Shown here one piece after another: positions 29,202-36,482 of a stretch of 41,582 nt of DNA. How positions within the stretch are numbered: position 1 is the first letter of the stretch; every line of letters starts with the position of its first letter. Under the pieces are notes generated by a model. It saw only the letters and a program-made list of their open reading frames with translations, was not told where the DNA came from and ran no database searches. The translations under genes and the position numbers were made by a program. Location: the NCBI GenBank assembly GCA_016926835.1, contig JAFGNX010000008.1:1-41582 (forward strand), read 5' to 3'. Origin of the DNA: Candidatus Aminicenantota bacterium (lineage in GTDB: Bacteria > Acidobacteriota > Aminicenantia > UBA2199).

Positions 29202-29864
29202 TCATTTGCCACCCGATTCCAGGCCGGTTTGCTCAACATCACCGTCCATTGTTTTCAACAGAACGCTGGAACCTCCGCCACAGCTGATAATGGTACGCAT
29301 GGCAGTTTCCACGGATATGTTCAGACGGTGAACATCCTCTTCGAGCAAATGGCATAGAAGACCCGTAGTGGGATTCAGCGCTGATGGGAAAAACACCGTC
29401 ACCCTTCCAGCAGGGGCATACTCATCTGTTATGAATCCCGTCATCAATGTATTTCCACCGAAAACCCGCCCCAGAACCACGCCCGAAAAGGGCCGTTTCC
29501 CGCTGCCCAAAAGCTGCTTGAGTGTTTCCTTAAACAAAGAGTACCCAGGCGCGATTCGCGAGAGGTAGTTCTCCATGCTTTCCAGCAGCCAGTTCCCCAG
29601 ACGTGTCCTTACAATCAATCCGGTCAGGAAGCAAACAGCCACAACCAGCACCACGGCAACTGTCTGCGCAGCCAGTTCCTGGAGAGCTGCCGTTTCTATC
29701 AGGGTACGGGTGATGGGTTGGATGAGGGCCACTCCCGTCCGATACAGCCAGCGCAGCAACAGGAATGAAAGCAGTATGGGAAGCAATACGGCCACGCCAC
29801 CCAGAACAGTGATCCTGACAAAACGAGCCAGCCTTGACCACAAAGCAAAAGGTTGCTTTTTCAT
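29202..29864 (-). CDS. DUF502 family membrane protein
   Basis: The 220-residue protein has two membrane helices (about residues 18-42 and 66-86), followed by the conserved DUF502 soluble part: NTLMTGFITDEY, GRVTVFFPSALNPTTGLL and SVETAMRTIISCGG. The function is unknown; relatives in plants (COV1/LCV) are membrane proteins. The minus-strand promoter at 29871-29899 lies so close that the transcript should start at or next to the ATG. Confidence 0.88.
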   Translation of the reverse strand: MKKQPFALWSRLARFVRITVLGGVAVLLPILLSFLLLRWLYRTGVALIQPITRTLIETAALQELAAQTVAVVLVVAVCFLTGLIVRTRLGNWLLESMENYLSRIAPGYSLFKETLKQLLGSGKRPFSGVVLGRVFGGNTLMTGFITDEYAPAGRVTVFFPSALNPTTGLLCHLLEEDVHRLNISVETAMRTIISCGGGSSVLLKTMDGDVEQTGLESGGK

Positions 29865-29870
29865 AACCCG

Positions 29871-29899
29871 ATTCTGGTCATACTCCGAAAGATTGTCAA
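29871..29899 (-). promoter_or_regulatory. Promoter of DUF502 gene, probably leaderless
   Basis: On the minus strand TTGACA (29894-29899) and CAGAAT (29871-29876) have a 17-bp spacer. Only 6 nt lie between the -10 and the ATG. Confidence 0.5.
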
Positions 29900-29909
29900 G
29901 CAGACGGGA

Positions 29910-30857
29910 TCAGTCGGAAGCCGTACCGGGAAACGCACGCATTCGACCTTCAGTGCGCGCGATTTCTACCGCGTGGATCAGGTGGCAGATCCAGCGGTTG
30001 AGGGGTGCATCCAAACCCAGCGATTCGGCCGCCGCCACGATTCCCCCGTTTATGAAGTCGACTTCAGTCATGCGCCGCTTGGCAATATCCTGGTACATCG
30101 ACGTGTAGTTGTCATTCTCGATAAAGCGGTTAAAAAAAGCAACATCCATGCCCAGATCATATCCCGCTGCTGCAGCCACGGCCTGTCCCTCATTGAGCAG
30201 GGACTGCTTGAGTTCATCCAGTCGTGGTTCCGCGATCAGCCGGTTGGACGTTTGCAGTAACACGGACAGGGGATTGACGATGCTGTTAACCACCAGTTTG
30301 CGCCACATGTCCCGCTGAATGCAAGTTGAAATCTTTCCCGCCACCGGGGTGTCATCGAACACATCCCTGAATTCGGTGTCGGCAAAAACGGGCTCCAGGC
30401 GGACGTTCCCGCCCCAGAACTGAATATGACCCGGGCCCTGAAAGGTAACTCCCATGCCCACGATGCCCACGACGATGTGATGCATGGGTACAACGCCGGA
30501 AAGCGTTTTTTCAGCCAGTTCGCGAATTCCGAACCCGTTTTGAATCAGTAATATCACCGATGAAGCGTCCAGAGCGGGACGCAGGCTTTCCAGGGTGGTT
30601 TCTAAATCATATGCCTTGACCGCCACGATCACCAACGCACGCGACAAAGATTTCGGAAAGCCTTCTTGCGCTGAGAAGAAAACGGTTTCGTCACGAATGC
30701 CAGTGACCTGCAATCCTGCCTCGCGGATACGCTCAACATGAGATTTCCGCCCGATTGCGATCACATCGAGATCGGCACGATGGCTGAACGCCATGGCCAG
30801 CGCGCTTCCCACCGCGCCTGCACCCACAATCACAATCGATCTTTTATTTTGTTTCAT
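29910..30857 (-). CDS. panE: Ketopantoate reductase family protein (2-dehydropantoate 2-reductase)
   Basis: The 315-residue protein has an N-terminal NADP-binding motif GAGAVGSALA (near residues 11-20) and NGFG after the first domain. The C-terminal ketopantoate-reductase domain contains RKLVVNSIVNPLSVLL and RRMTEVDFINGGIV with the usual Lys, Asn and Glu. It reduces ketopantoate to pantoate for CoA synthesis. ATG 30857 is chosen because GAGGTG lies 9 nt upstream; a GTG four codons earlier overlaps that site. Other pantothenate genes are not adjacent, so a related 2-keto acid reductase cannot be ruled out. Confidence 0.88.
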   Translation of the reverse strand: MKQNKRSIVIVGAGAVGSALAMAFSHRADLDVIAIGRKSHVERIREAGLQVTGIRDETVFFSAQEGFPKSLSRALVIVAVKAYDLETTLESLRPALDASSVILLIQNGFGIRELAEKTLSGVVPMHHIVVGIVGMGVTFQGPGHIQFWGGNVRLEPVFADTEFRDVFDDTPVAGKISTCIQRDMWRKLVVNSIVNPLSVLLQTSNRLIAEPRLDELKQSLLNEGQAVAAAAGYDLGMDVAFFNRFIENDNYTSMYQDIAKRRMTEVDFINGGIVAAAESLGLDAPLNRWICHLIHAVEIARTEGRMRAFPGTASD

Positions 30858-30910
30858 GTCGGCCAACACCTCAGGCGCTCAGGAAAACCTTTGAATCCCT
30901 GCAGATCAAT

Positions 30911-30949
30911 CCGGCCGCCGGTTCCAACGCATCCGGAACCAGCGGCCGG
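30911..30949. other. Long GC-rich hairpin between the GYD gene and panE
   Basis: CCGGCCGCCGGTTCC (30911-30925) pairs with GGAACCAGCGGCCGG (30935-30949) with one mismatch in 15 and a 9-nt loop. It follows the GYD stop by about 15 bp on the minus strand and has no T tract. It may act as a 3'-end stabiliser or a Rho-assisted terminator. Confidence 0.55.
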
Positions 30950-30964
30950 GTGGGTCTGGCTGAA

Positions 30965-31270
30965 TCAGGTAAATTTTTCCGAGTACCGCTCCAGTGAAGC
31001 GGACATCTCATCCATGCTGTACGCTTTCAACGTAGTGGTGGAAAAATACCCGGTTTTTCCGAGGGCCATGATGGCTGTCAATGCGTGGTTGCCATCCGGG
31101 GCTTCGAATACACACACATAATCGATCTCGCCCATGGTTTTCCAGAAACCGTGAAATTTTCCACTGTTTTTTTCCAGATTCCGGGCAAAACCTTTGACAA
31201 ATCCGGGGATCAGATGAATCTCGTCCATCCCCTTCGCGGTCATTGTCATTACCGCAATATACGTTTCCAT
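30965..31270 (-). CDS. GYD domain small protein
   Basis: This 101-residue protein starts METYIAVMTMTAKGMDEI. The ferredoxin-like GYD pattern is visible: YVCVFEAPDGNHALTAIMALGKTGYFSTTTLKAYS. The family resembles small dimeric alpha/beta-barrel proteins and has no firm function. The ATG has a perfect AGGAGG site. It is monocistronic, with a strong promoter shared in a divergent region with the DUF4332 gene. Confidence 0.85.
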   Translation of the reverse strand: METYIAVMTMTAKGMDEIHLIPGFVKGFARNLEKNSGKFHGFWKTMGEIDYVCVFEAPDGNHALTAIMALGKTGYFSTTTLKAYSMDEMSASLERYSEKFT

Positions 31271-31310
31271 GATAACCTCCTAGAACGTGCTCCCGGAGGT
31301 ACCGGTTTTT

Positions 31311-31339
31311 AGTATACCTTACCAGGCCATTTTGGTCAA
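31311..31339 (-). promoter_or_regulatory. Sigma-70 promoter of the GYD gene
   Basis: On the minus strand TTGACC (31334-31339) and TATACT (31311-31316) have a 17-bp spacer. The -10 overlaps GTATACCTT (31312-31320), which is repeated in inverted orientation at 31380-31388, just before the DUF4332 gene. Confidence 0.78.
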
Positions 31340-31349
31340 TATCAGAGCA

Positions 31350-31378
31350 TTGCTTTTGTTTTCCGTGAATGGCATATT
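31350..31378 (+). promoter_or_regulatory. Possible promoter of the DUF4332 gene
   Basis: TTGCTT (31350-31355) and CATATT (31373-31378) have a 17-bp spacer, about 28 bp before the start codon. AAGGTATAC (31380-31388) lies at the expected transcription start. Confidence 0.5.
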
Positions 31379-31406
31379 CAAGGTATACCCGTTTCAGGAG
31401 GAAAAC

Positions 31407-31811
31407 ATGACAGGCATCAAAAAGATCGAAGGTATCGGCGACAAGTTCACATCCAAATTGAACGCCATCGGTATCCGTACCATGAACCAGTTACTGGATG
31501 AAGGCGCGACACCCGCCGGGCGCCACAAATTAGAGGAACGTACAGGCATCAGCCCCAAAATGATCCTGCGCTGGGTCAACATGGCTGACCTGTTCCGCAT
31601 CAAGGGCATCGGTGAAGAGTATTCCGACCTGCTGGAAGCCGCCGGAGTCGATACCGTACCCGAACTGGCGCAACGCAAAGCGGAAAACCTCTATGCCAAA
31701 ATGAGCGAAGTCAATAAAAGCAAAAAACTGGTACGCCAGCTTCCCGGAGCCAACCAGGTCGCGAAATGGATTGAACAAGCCAAGAGCCTGAACCGCAAAG
31801 TCAATTACTGA
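31407..31811 (+). CDS. DUF4332 (helix-hairpin-helix) protein
   Basis: The 134-residue protein starts MTGIKKIEGIGDKFTSKL and has two helix-hairpin-helix motifs: IEGIGDKFTSKLNAIGI (about residues 7-23) and IKGIGEEYSDLLEAAGV (about 68-84). DUF4332 proteins are small, probably nucleic-acid or protein binding, and of unknown role. CAGGAGG precedes the ATG; the open frame further upstream crosses the promoter and is not translated. It is divergent from the GYD gene. Confidence 0.85.
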   Translation: MTGIKKIEGIGDKFTSKLNAIGIRTMNQLLDEGATPAGRHKLEERTGISPKMILRWVNMADLFRIKGIGEEYSDLLEAAGVDTVPELAQRKAENLYAKMSEVNKSKKLVRQLPGANQVAKWIEQAKSLNRKVNY

Positions 31812-31881
31812 CCCGGATACGGCCCACAAGCAACGACCGGTAGGGCCTGCGCAGCACCTTGCCGGTCCGTTCTCCCCACCC

Positions 31882-33744
31882 ATGCCATCTTACCAGCCCT
31901 GCTTTATCCCATCGGGAGAATGGCGGATGCAATGGCATACGCCGCACCCACCTTCGAGGGAATCGATGCTGGATCTGTGGATGTGTCTGGGAAAGTGGCG
32001 TGAGCAGAACTTTCCCCGGATCGGTAAAGTAAGGGTCGGAATCAGTTCTCATCACACGTTTTCCGTCTATGAACATTGCCGCCATGAGTTGCGCATCTGC
32101 TTGAACGAGGCCCGTCCCTTCCCCCTGCGTGCATCCAGTGCGGCGCTGGACATTCCGGCACCGGCAATATCATCTCCCGCGGGCCGGCGCATCGTCATGG
32201 TCGTTCCGGTTGTCACGGGTGACAAGCGCTGGGACGGTATCGGCGTAACCGCATCGGACCTGATACTGGGTTCGGCTCTGACCCGCCAGGGATACCGGGT
32301 TTCCGTTACCCACCCGCAATTTCCCTCCGGACCCCCGCTGCAGATAGTTGAAAAATCGGATATTCTGGGGATTTCGCTATACGAGGATCTGTTTCCGGCG
32401 GTTCGTTCCTGGAGCAGAACCGTTGGCGACAAACTGCCTGACTGGGTGGCCGCGGGCGGCCCCATGGTCACGCTCAACCCCCTGCCGGCCGTGGCCCATT
32501 TCCCCCGGGGGAATCTCTGGATCCGCGGAGAAGCAGAGGGCGTGTTCCCCAAAGTACTGAAGGCCCTGGAATCAGCGCAATTGCTTCAGTTGAAAAACTG
32601 TGAAGGGGTTTTACTGATAAAGCAGAATCTGCTCATGGCCTGGGAATTTTCAAAAATCAACCGGCCTTCATTGCCGCTGGATCCGGATTTTGATTTCTCG
32701 TTTATTGAACCGCAAGCCTGGAAAAAAGGCATTGAGATCAACCTTACGCGGGGTTGTGAACGGACCTGTATTTTCTGCTCCCGGGCGCAGGGAAACAAGT
32801 TGCGCCGCATGCCGGAGCCATCGACCCTGTTAATGCTGGAAAAAATCCGTGAAGCCATGCCGCCGGATTCGGGTAAACCCCTGGCGGCCGTTCTCAACAT
32901 CAACGACGATGACATCCTCCAGGATGCGGATTACGCCGCCCGGGTGTTCCAGGGCATTCACCGGGCCGGGTTCCGTCTGTGGGGGGTTCAGACTTCGCTT
33001 TCATCTGTTTTGAATCAGGGCAAGCCCCACGAAAAAGTGATCGACCTGCTTTCACGAGGGGAATACTTCGCGAACGGGCCATTGGTCTGGTTCGGCACAG
33101 ATGCTTTTTTGCCCCGGCGCGGCAAGCGCTTATGCAAGCCGGTCCCTTCCGCGACACAGATGGAGCGACTTTTCTCTCTGTTTCAGGCCCGCAACATCCG
33201 CCATCACCATTACTGGATCTCAAGCGATCACATCTCCGGATGGCCGGAAATGACGGATGAACTGTGCCTGATCACGCGCTGGTGGAAAAAATTCCCCAAC
33301 TTTCACATCCTGCCCCATTCGCCCTTCCTGATCCCATATCCGTGCACACCGCTGTTTGCCTGGGTTTCTCAATCGCCGTTCAAACAACAGCTCCGCTTCC
33401 GTGAATGGATGCGATCATCCGTTCCCTGTTTGGATTATCCACTGGTCGAACGGGTTGAATCCGCTTTTGAAATGCTCAACAACATGTTACGCGGGCAATC
33501 GGACGGGCACCATCCCGCGTTTTTGCAAAGCCTGCAACATCGCGACCCCGGAGCCGCCCTTGAAACGGCCCATTATTTTCTCCGCCAGGAACGGCTGCGA
33601 CTGGAAGGCACATCCCGGCTGGATAAGAAGGTTCTATTGAGCCTGGATCTCGCCGGGGAAAAATTGCAGGCGGCCATCCTGGAAAACCGGATGCAGAGCC
33701 AATTGAAAAAGACAACAACCCGGAAAGAGGCGGCCCGATCATGA
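31882..33744 (+). CDS. B12-binding-domain-like radical SAM protein, function unknown
   Basis: The 620-residue protein (if the first ATG is used) has an N-terminal part of about 100 residues with no match I know. A Rossmann-like domain follows (about 103-235, with DILGISLYEDL, VAAGGPMVTLNP and IRGEAEGVFPKVL). It resembles the B12-binding domain of radical SAM enzymes but lacks DxHxxG. The radical SAM core has LTRGCERTCIFCSRAQG, with Cys292, Cys296 and Cys299 as the CX3CX2C cluster site. A helical C-terminal part follows. The reaction is unknown. A GAGGG site favours an alternative ATG at 31966. Its stop overlaps the tmk start (ATGA). Confidence 0.8.
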   Translation: MPSYQPCFIPSGEWRMQWHTPHPPSRESMLDLWMCLGKWREQNFPRIGKVRVGISSHHTFSVYEHCRHELRICLNEARPFPLRASSAALDIPAPAISSPAGRRIVMVVPVVTGDKRWDGIGVTASDLILGSALTRQGYRVSVTHPQFPSGPPLQIVEKSDILGISLYEDLFPAVRSWSRTVGDKLPDWVAAGGPMVTLNPLPAVAHFPRGNLWIRGEAEGVFPKVLKALESAQLLQLKNCEGVLLIKQNLLMAWEFSKINRPSLPLDPDFDFSFIEPQAWKKGIEINLTRGCERTCIFCSRAQGNKLRRMPEPSTLLMLEKIREAMPPDSGKPLAAVLNINDDDILQDADYAARVFQGIHRAGFRLWGVQTSLSSVLNQGKPHEKVIDLLSRGEYFANGPLVWFGTDAFLPRRGKRLCKPVPSATQMERLFSLFQARNIRHHHYWISSDHISGWPEMTDELCLITRWWKKFPNFHILPHSPFLIPYPCTPLFAWVSQSPFKQQLRFREWMRSSVPCLDYPLVERVESAFEMLNNMLRGQSDGHHPAFLQSLQHRDPGAALETAHYFLRQERLRLEGTSRLDKKVLLSLDLAGEKLQAAILENRMQSQLKKTTTRKEAARS

Positions 33745-34337
33745 AAGGCAAACTGATCGTATTTGAAGGCATTGACGGATCGGGAAAAACCACGATCTCA
33801 CAGCGTCTCGCCACCGACCTTGAACAACACATCCCCGTTGTCTGGCTTCGGGAACCGGGCGATTCCCGCTGGGGCAGAGAAATCCGGCGCCTGGCCCAAC
33901 AGAAAAAAGCGGTACCCGCCCGCAAGCAACTGCGACTGTTTATGCGCGATCGCCACGAGAATGTGTTTCAACGGATACTTCCCGCCCTCAGATCGGGCCG
34001 CAGCGTGATTCTGGATCGATACTTCTATTCTACCGCCTGTTACCAAGGGGCCCGGGGCCTGGACATGGAAGAGATCCTGAAAGAAAACCGCCTCTTCGCT
34101 CCGGAAGCGGACCTGATGATCCTGGTTGACGTGAACGTTGAAACGGCACTGGAGCGGATCCGGGCCGGACGCGACTCAACCGCTCCATTGTTTGAAACCC
34201 GCCATTTTCTGGAACAGGTACGAGCCAACTACCTGAAACTGACGGGCAGCCACATCCAGGTTGTGGATGGCACCGGAGACCGGGAAACCGTGTATAAGGC
34301 CGTGTATGACCTGGTGATGCGAACCATCCCGGTTTGA
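33741..34337 (+). CDS. tmk: Thymidylate kinase (dTMP kinase)
   Basis: The 198-residue enzyme phosphorylates dTMP to dTDP. The P-loop GIDGSGKTT (residues 10-18), the LDRYFYSTACYQG motif (about 93-105) and the Arg-rich lid (RIRAGRDS) are present. The usual REPGGT motif is replaced by REPGDSRWGREIRRL, a form close to the archaeal-type EPTDSxWG variants. It is translationally coupled to the radical SAM gene, an unusual partner; holB and similar usual neighbours are absent. Confidence 0.88.
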   Translation: MKGKLIVFEGIDGSGKTTISQRLATDLEQHIPVVWLREPGDSRWGREIRRLAQQKKAVPARKQLRLFMRDRHENVFQRILPALRSGRSVILDRYFYSTACYQGARGLDMEEILKENRLFAPEADLMILVDVNVETALERIRAGRDSTAPLFETRHFLEQVRANYLKLTGSHIQVVDGTGDRETVYKAVYDLVMRTIPV

Positions 34338-34340
34338 GTC

Positions 34341-34363
34341 GGGAACCCGCGGGGTCCCCCTTT
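34341..34363 (+). terminator. Weak hairpin after tmk
   Basis: GGGAACCC (34341-34348) pairs with GGGGTCCC (34351-34358) with one mismatch. CCTTT follows. It lies between convergent genes. The loop is only 2 nt and the T run is short, so termination is uncertain. Confidence 0.3.
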
Positions 34364-34389
34364 AACGACCGGTAATCACCGAGCCTGCG

Positions 34390-35532
34390 TTACAGGCTGA
34401 ACTCACAACCGGCCAGGACGGCAAACGGCTTCGCTCCCTGGCTCCACGGTTCTTTCTCACGCTCGTTTTCCACCAGGCCGGTAAAATAGAACCGGGCCTC
34501 AGGCGCAAAACGGTATGACACGCGAGCCACGAGCCGCCGGTTTACACGGTCATGAAGAGTGTTGCCGATTTGCTGGGGATGATACTGTCCGTAATTCAGG
34601 TCGATCAGCCATTTTTTTGCCTGAAAATTGATGCCGCCGTACCAGCCTTTGCCTTTCAGCGGGGTTTTGTATGCGAAAAAGATATCCCGGTAATACAGGC
34701 TTCTTGGCCAGAAAATCTCATCTGCGTCGATGGGTCGATGAAAGCCATACCGGTCCCATACCCATTCACCGAACAGGCGCAATCTGCCAAACCGGAACAT
34801 GAAATCCAGGCCGGTATGATCGTTGTACTGCTTCTGCCATTCCGACCCCATGCCATCATGAATTTTGTGAGATGCGCCGAAGCGCCAGTTGTCGCCATGA
34901 AAACCGATGCGGAAAATCCCCGCTTTTCCAGAATTGGTGTCACGGTTTTCTCCACCGTTTGTGGCCGCGATGTCCAACTCCATGAAGTGGTTTTCCCAAT
35001 GCAGGAAGATCCCTGTTTCCCGCCACAGGATGGCTTCAGCGCGGATGAACGGCGCGGCGAAATTCAAATCGTTTGTAAGGGACTGGAAGTAGACACGGCC
35101 AAACGGGGTCATGGCTTTGCCGATGACTACCCGGAATTGTCCGATATCAAAACGCAGGTTCATCTTCGACATCACCACGGCGTCAACCGCGAAATTGGCC
35201 AGGTAATCGTCCCTGAATTCATCTTTCAGGATGTTTTTGCCAAACGGCTGGTTCAAGAAGAGTTCCGCTTCAACGCTCAGCAGACCCCACTGGTTTTTTT
35301 TGCGCAACTGGAGTCCCAGGGCCGCTTCCGCGCCGAAAGAAAACTCCACGCCGCTCCAGTACAAACGCTGGTCGTTCAAAGTATACGCCCTGAAATCCAA
35401 TTCCAGATCCAGGGTGGTTTGTGAAGACAGGGCGATGGTTTCCTTACCGTGCAGGCATCCGCCGTACAGAATCACGTACAACAGGACGAATCGCACAAGC
35501 AAAGGTTTCCGGGCCACACATTGTGTACGCAT
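34390..35532 (-). CDS. Porin-like outer-membrane beta-barrel protein
   Basis: The 380-residue protein starts MRTQCVARKPLLVRFVLL, a signal sequence with a Cys after GG, so a lipoprotein is possible. The rest alternates polar and aromatic/hydrophobic residues in beta strands, such as LRLFGEWVWDRYGFHR and WLIDLNYGQY. The segment FDIGQFRVVIGKAMTPFGR resembles phosphate-selective-porin-type barrels. It ends CEFSL. I cannot assign a substrate. GGAG precedes the ATG. It lies 20 bp after the barrel-like lipoprotein gene, so the two may work together in the outer membrane. Confidence 0.6.
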   Translation of the reverse strand: MRTQCVARKPLLVRFVLLYVILYGGCLHGKETIALSSQTTLDLELDFRAYTLNDQRLYWSGVEFSFGAEAALGLQLRKKNQWGLLSVEAELFLNQPFGKNILKDEFRDDYLANFAVDAVVMSKMNLRFDIGQFRVVIGKAMTPFGRVYFQSLTNDLNFAAPFIRAEAILWRETGIFLHWENHFMELDIAATNGGENRDTNSGKAGIFRIGFHGDNWRFGASHKIHDGMGSEWQKQYNDHTGLDFMFRFGRLRLFGEWVWDRYGFHRPIDADEIFWPRSLYYRDIFFAYKTPLKGKGWYGGINFQAKKWLIDLNYGQYHPQQIGNTLHDRVNRRLVARVSYRFAPEARFYFTGLVENEREKEPWSQGAKPFAVLAGCEFSL

Positions 35533-35552
35533 GATTCGCTCCAGTTTGCGAC

Positions 35553-36416
35553 TTAGAATATCAGGGATATCCCCCACATCAAATGGTGGGTGACAAACTC
35601 CATGGCCAGATTTCCGGCCCCTCCATAAAAATGCATGTCGTGCAGGTGTGAATAAGAAAACTTGTATTCCAGATAGGCTCCCAGGTGCGGACTGAATTTG
35701 CAGCGCGTGCCGATACCAAACGAAAAATTGAAATTCCGGGGACCGGACCGGTACGCGTATTCACTCCATTCAGGAGCATCCTCCGCCAGTTTCAATTCCA
35801 AATGAGGAAAAGCCGGACCGAACCCGGCGGCGACGTATGGTTGCCAGCGCCCATCCGGTATGGCAATGGTTGGTGACAGCAGCCAACGGTAAGTCACAAT
35901 CAGATTCAGGTGGTTGACTCCATGAGACACGCTCAGGTAATCAATGAACGCGTTTACCGAAAGAGATTGATCCATTGGTTTGCCCTCATAAGTACCGGAA
36001 ACCCGGACCGGCTGGTTCGGGTCGTTTAAAAAGAGTTTATGGTGGGTAAATTCGATTCCCAGTCCGATACGGGGATTGCTGCGAAAAAAGTGGATCAGGC
36101 GATAACCGTAATAGGGTTCCGTAAATGCCTTCAAGGCATCGCTGAAGCGCAGTTGAATCAACGGACGCAGAAACGCATTGGGAATAATGAAATTGTCGGG
36201 GAAAAATGAATCATCTGTGAAATGCACGTCTTGAAGATGCAAGGAGTGGGCATTCCAATCGAGTTGAAGGTCTGAGCGCGTGGGAAAAGACTTGCCCCGA
36301 TTGTATTCAAGGTAATTGAGCGTGGGCCTGGGAGCGGCAATACGGCTGGCGCAACCGCTTACTGCCAGGCCCGCCAGGATGAGTGAGACGGCACGGAATG
36401 GTGAAATCAGGCGCAT
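35553..36416 (-). CDS. Lipoprotein with outer-membrane barrel-like sequence
   Basis: The 287-residue protein starts MRLISPFRAVSLILAG and has a clear lipobox, LAVSGC, ending at Cys22. The mature part has alternating beta-strand character (PYVAAGFGPAF, FSFGIGTRCKFSPHLGAYLEYKFSYSHL) like OmpW/opacity-type barrels, and ends in Phe (MWGISLIF), as many barrel proteins do. An earlier ATG at 36440 is possible. No named family is recognised. It lies 66 bp after dxs on the same strand and is followed by the porin-like gene. Confidence 0.6.
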   Translation of the reverse strand: MRLISPFRAVSLILAGLAVSGCASRIAAPRPTLNYLEYNRGKSFPTRSDLQLDWNAHSLHLQDVHFTDDSFFPDNFIIPNAFLRPLIQLRFSDALKAFTEPYYGYRLIHFFRSNPRIGLGIEFTHHKLFLNDPNQPVRVSGTYEGKPMDQSLSVNAFIDYLSVSHGVNHLNLIVTYRWLLSPTIAIPDGRWQPYVAAGFGPAFPHLELKLAEDAPEWSEYAYRSGPRNFNFSFGIGTRCKFSPHLGAYLEYKFSYSHLHDMHFYGGAGNLAMEFVTHHLMWGISLIF

Positions 36417-36482
36417 CCGACATTCTACGGAGAATCCCATGGCATTGCAACCGCGATGACGCCGGGCCGGTAAAATTTTTCT

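Noticed and set aside
34552-35424. Plus-strand open frame of 290 codons opposite the porin-like gene
   Set aside because: The minus-strand frame has a signal peptide, a ribosome-binding site and barrel-like pattern; the plus frame has none.
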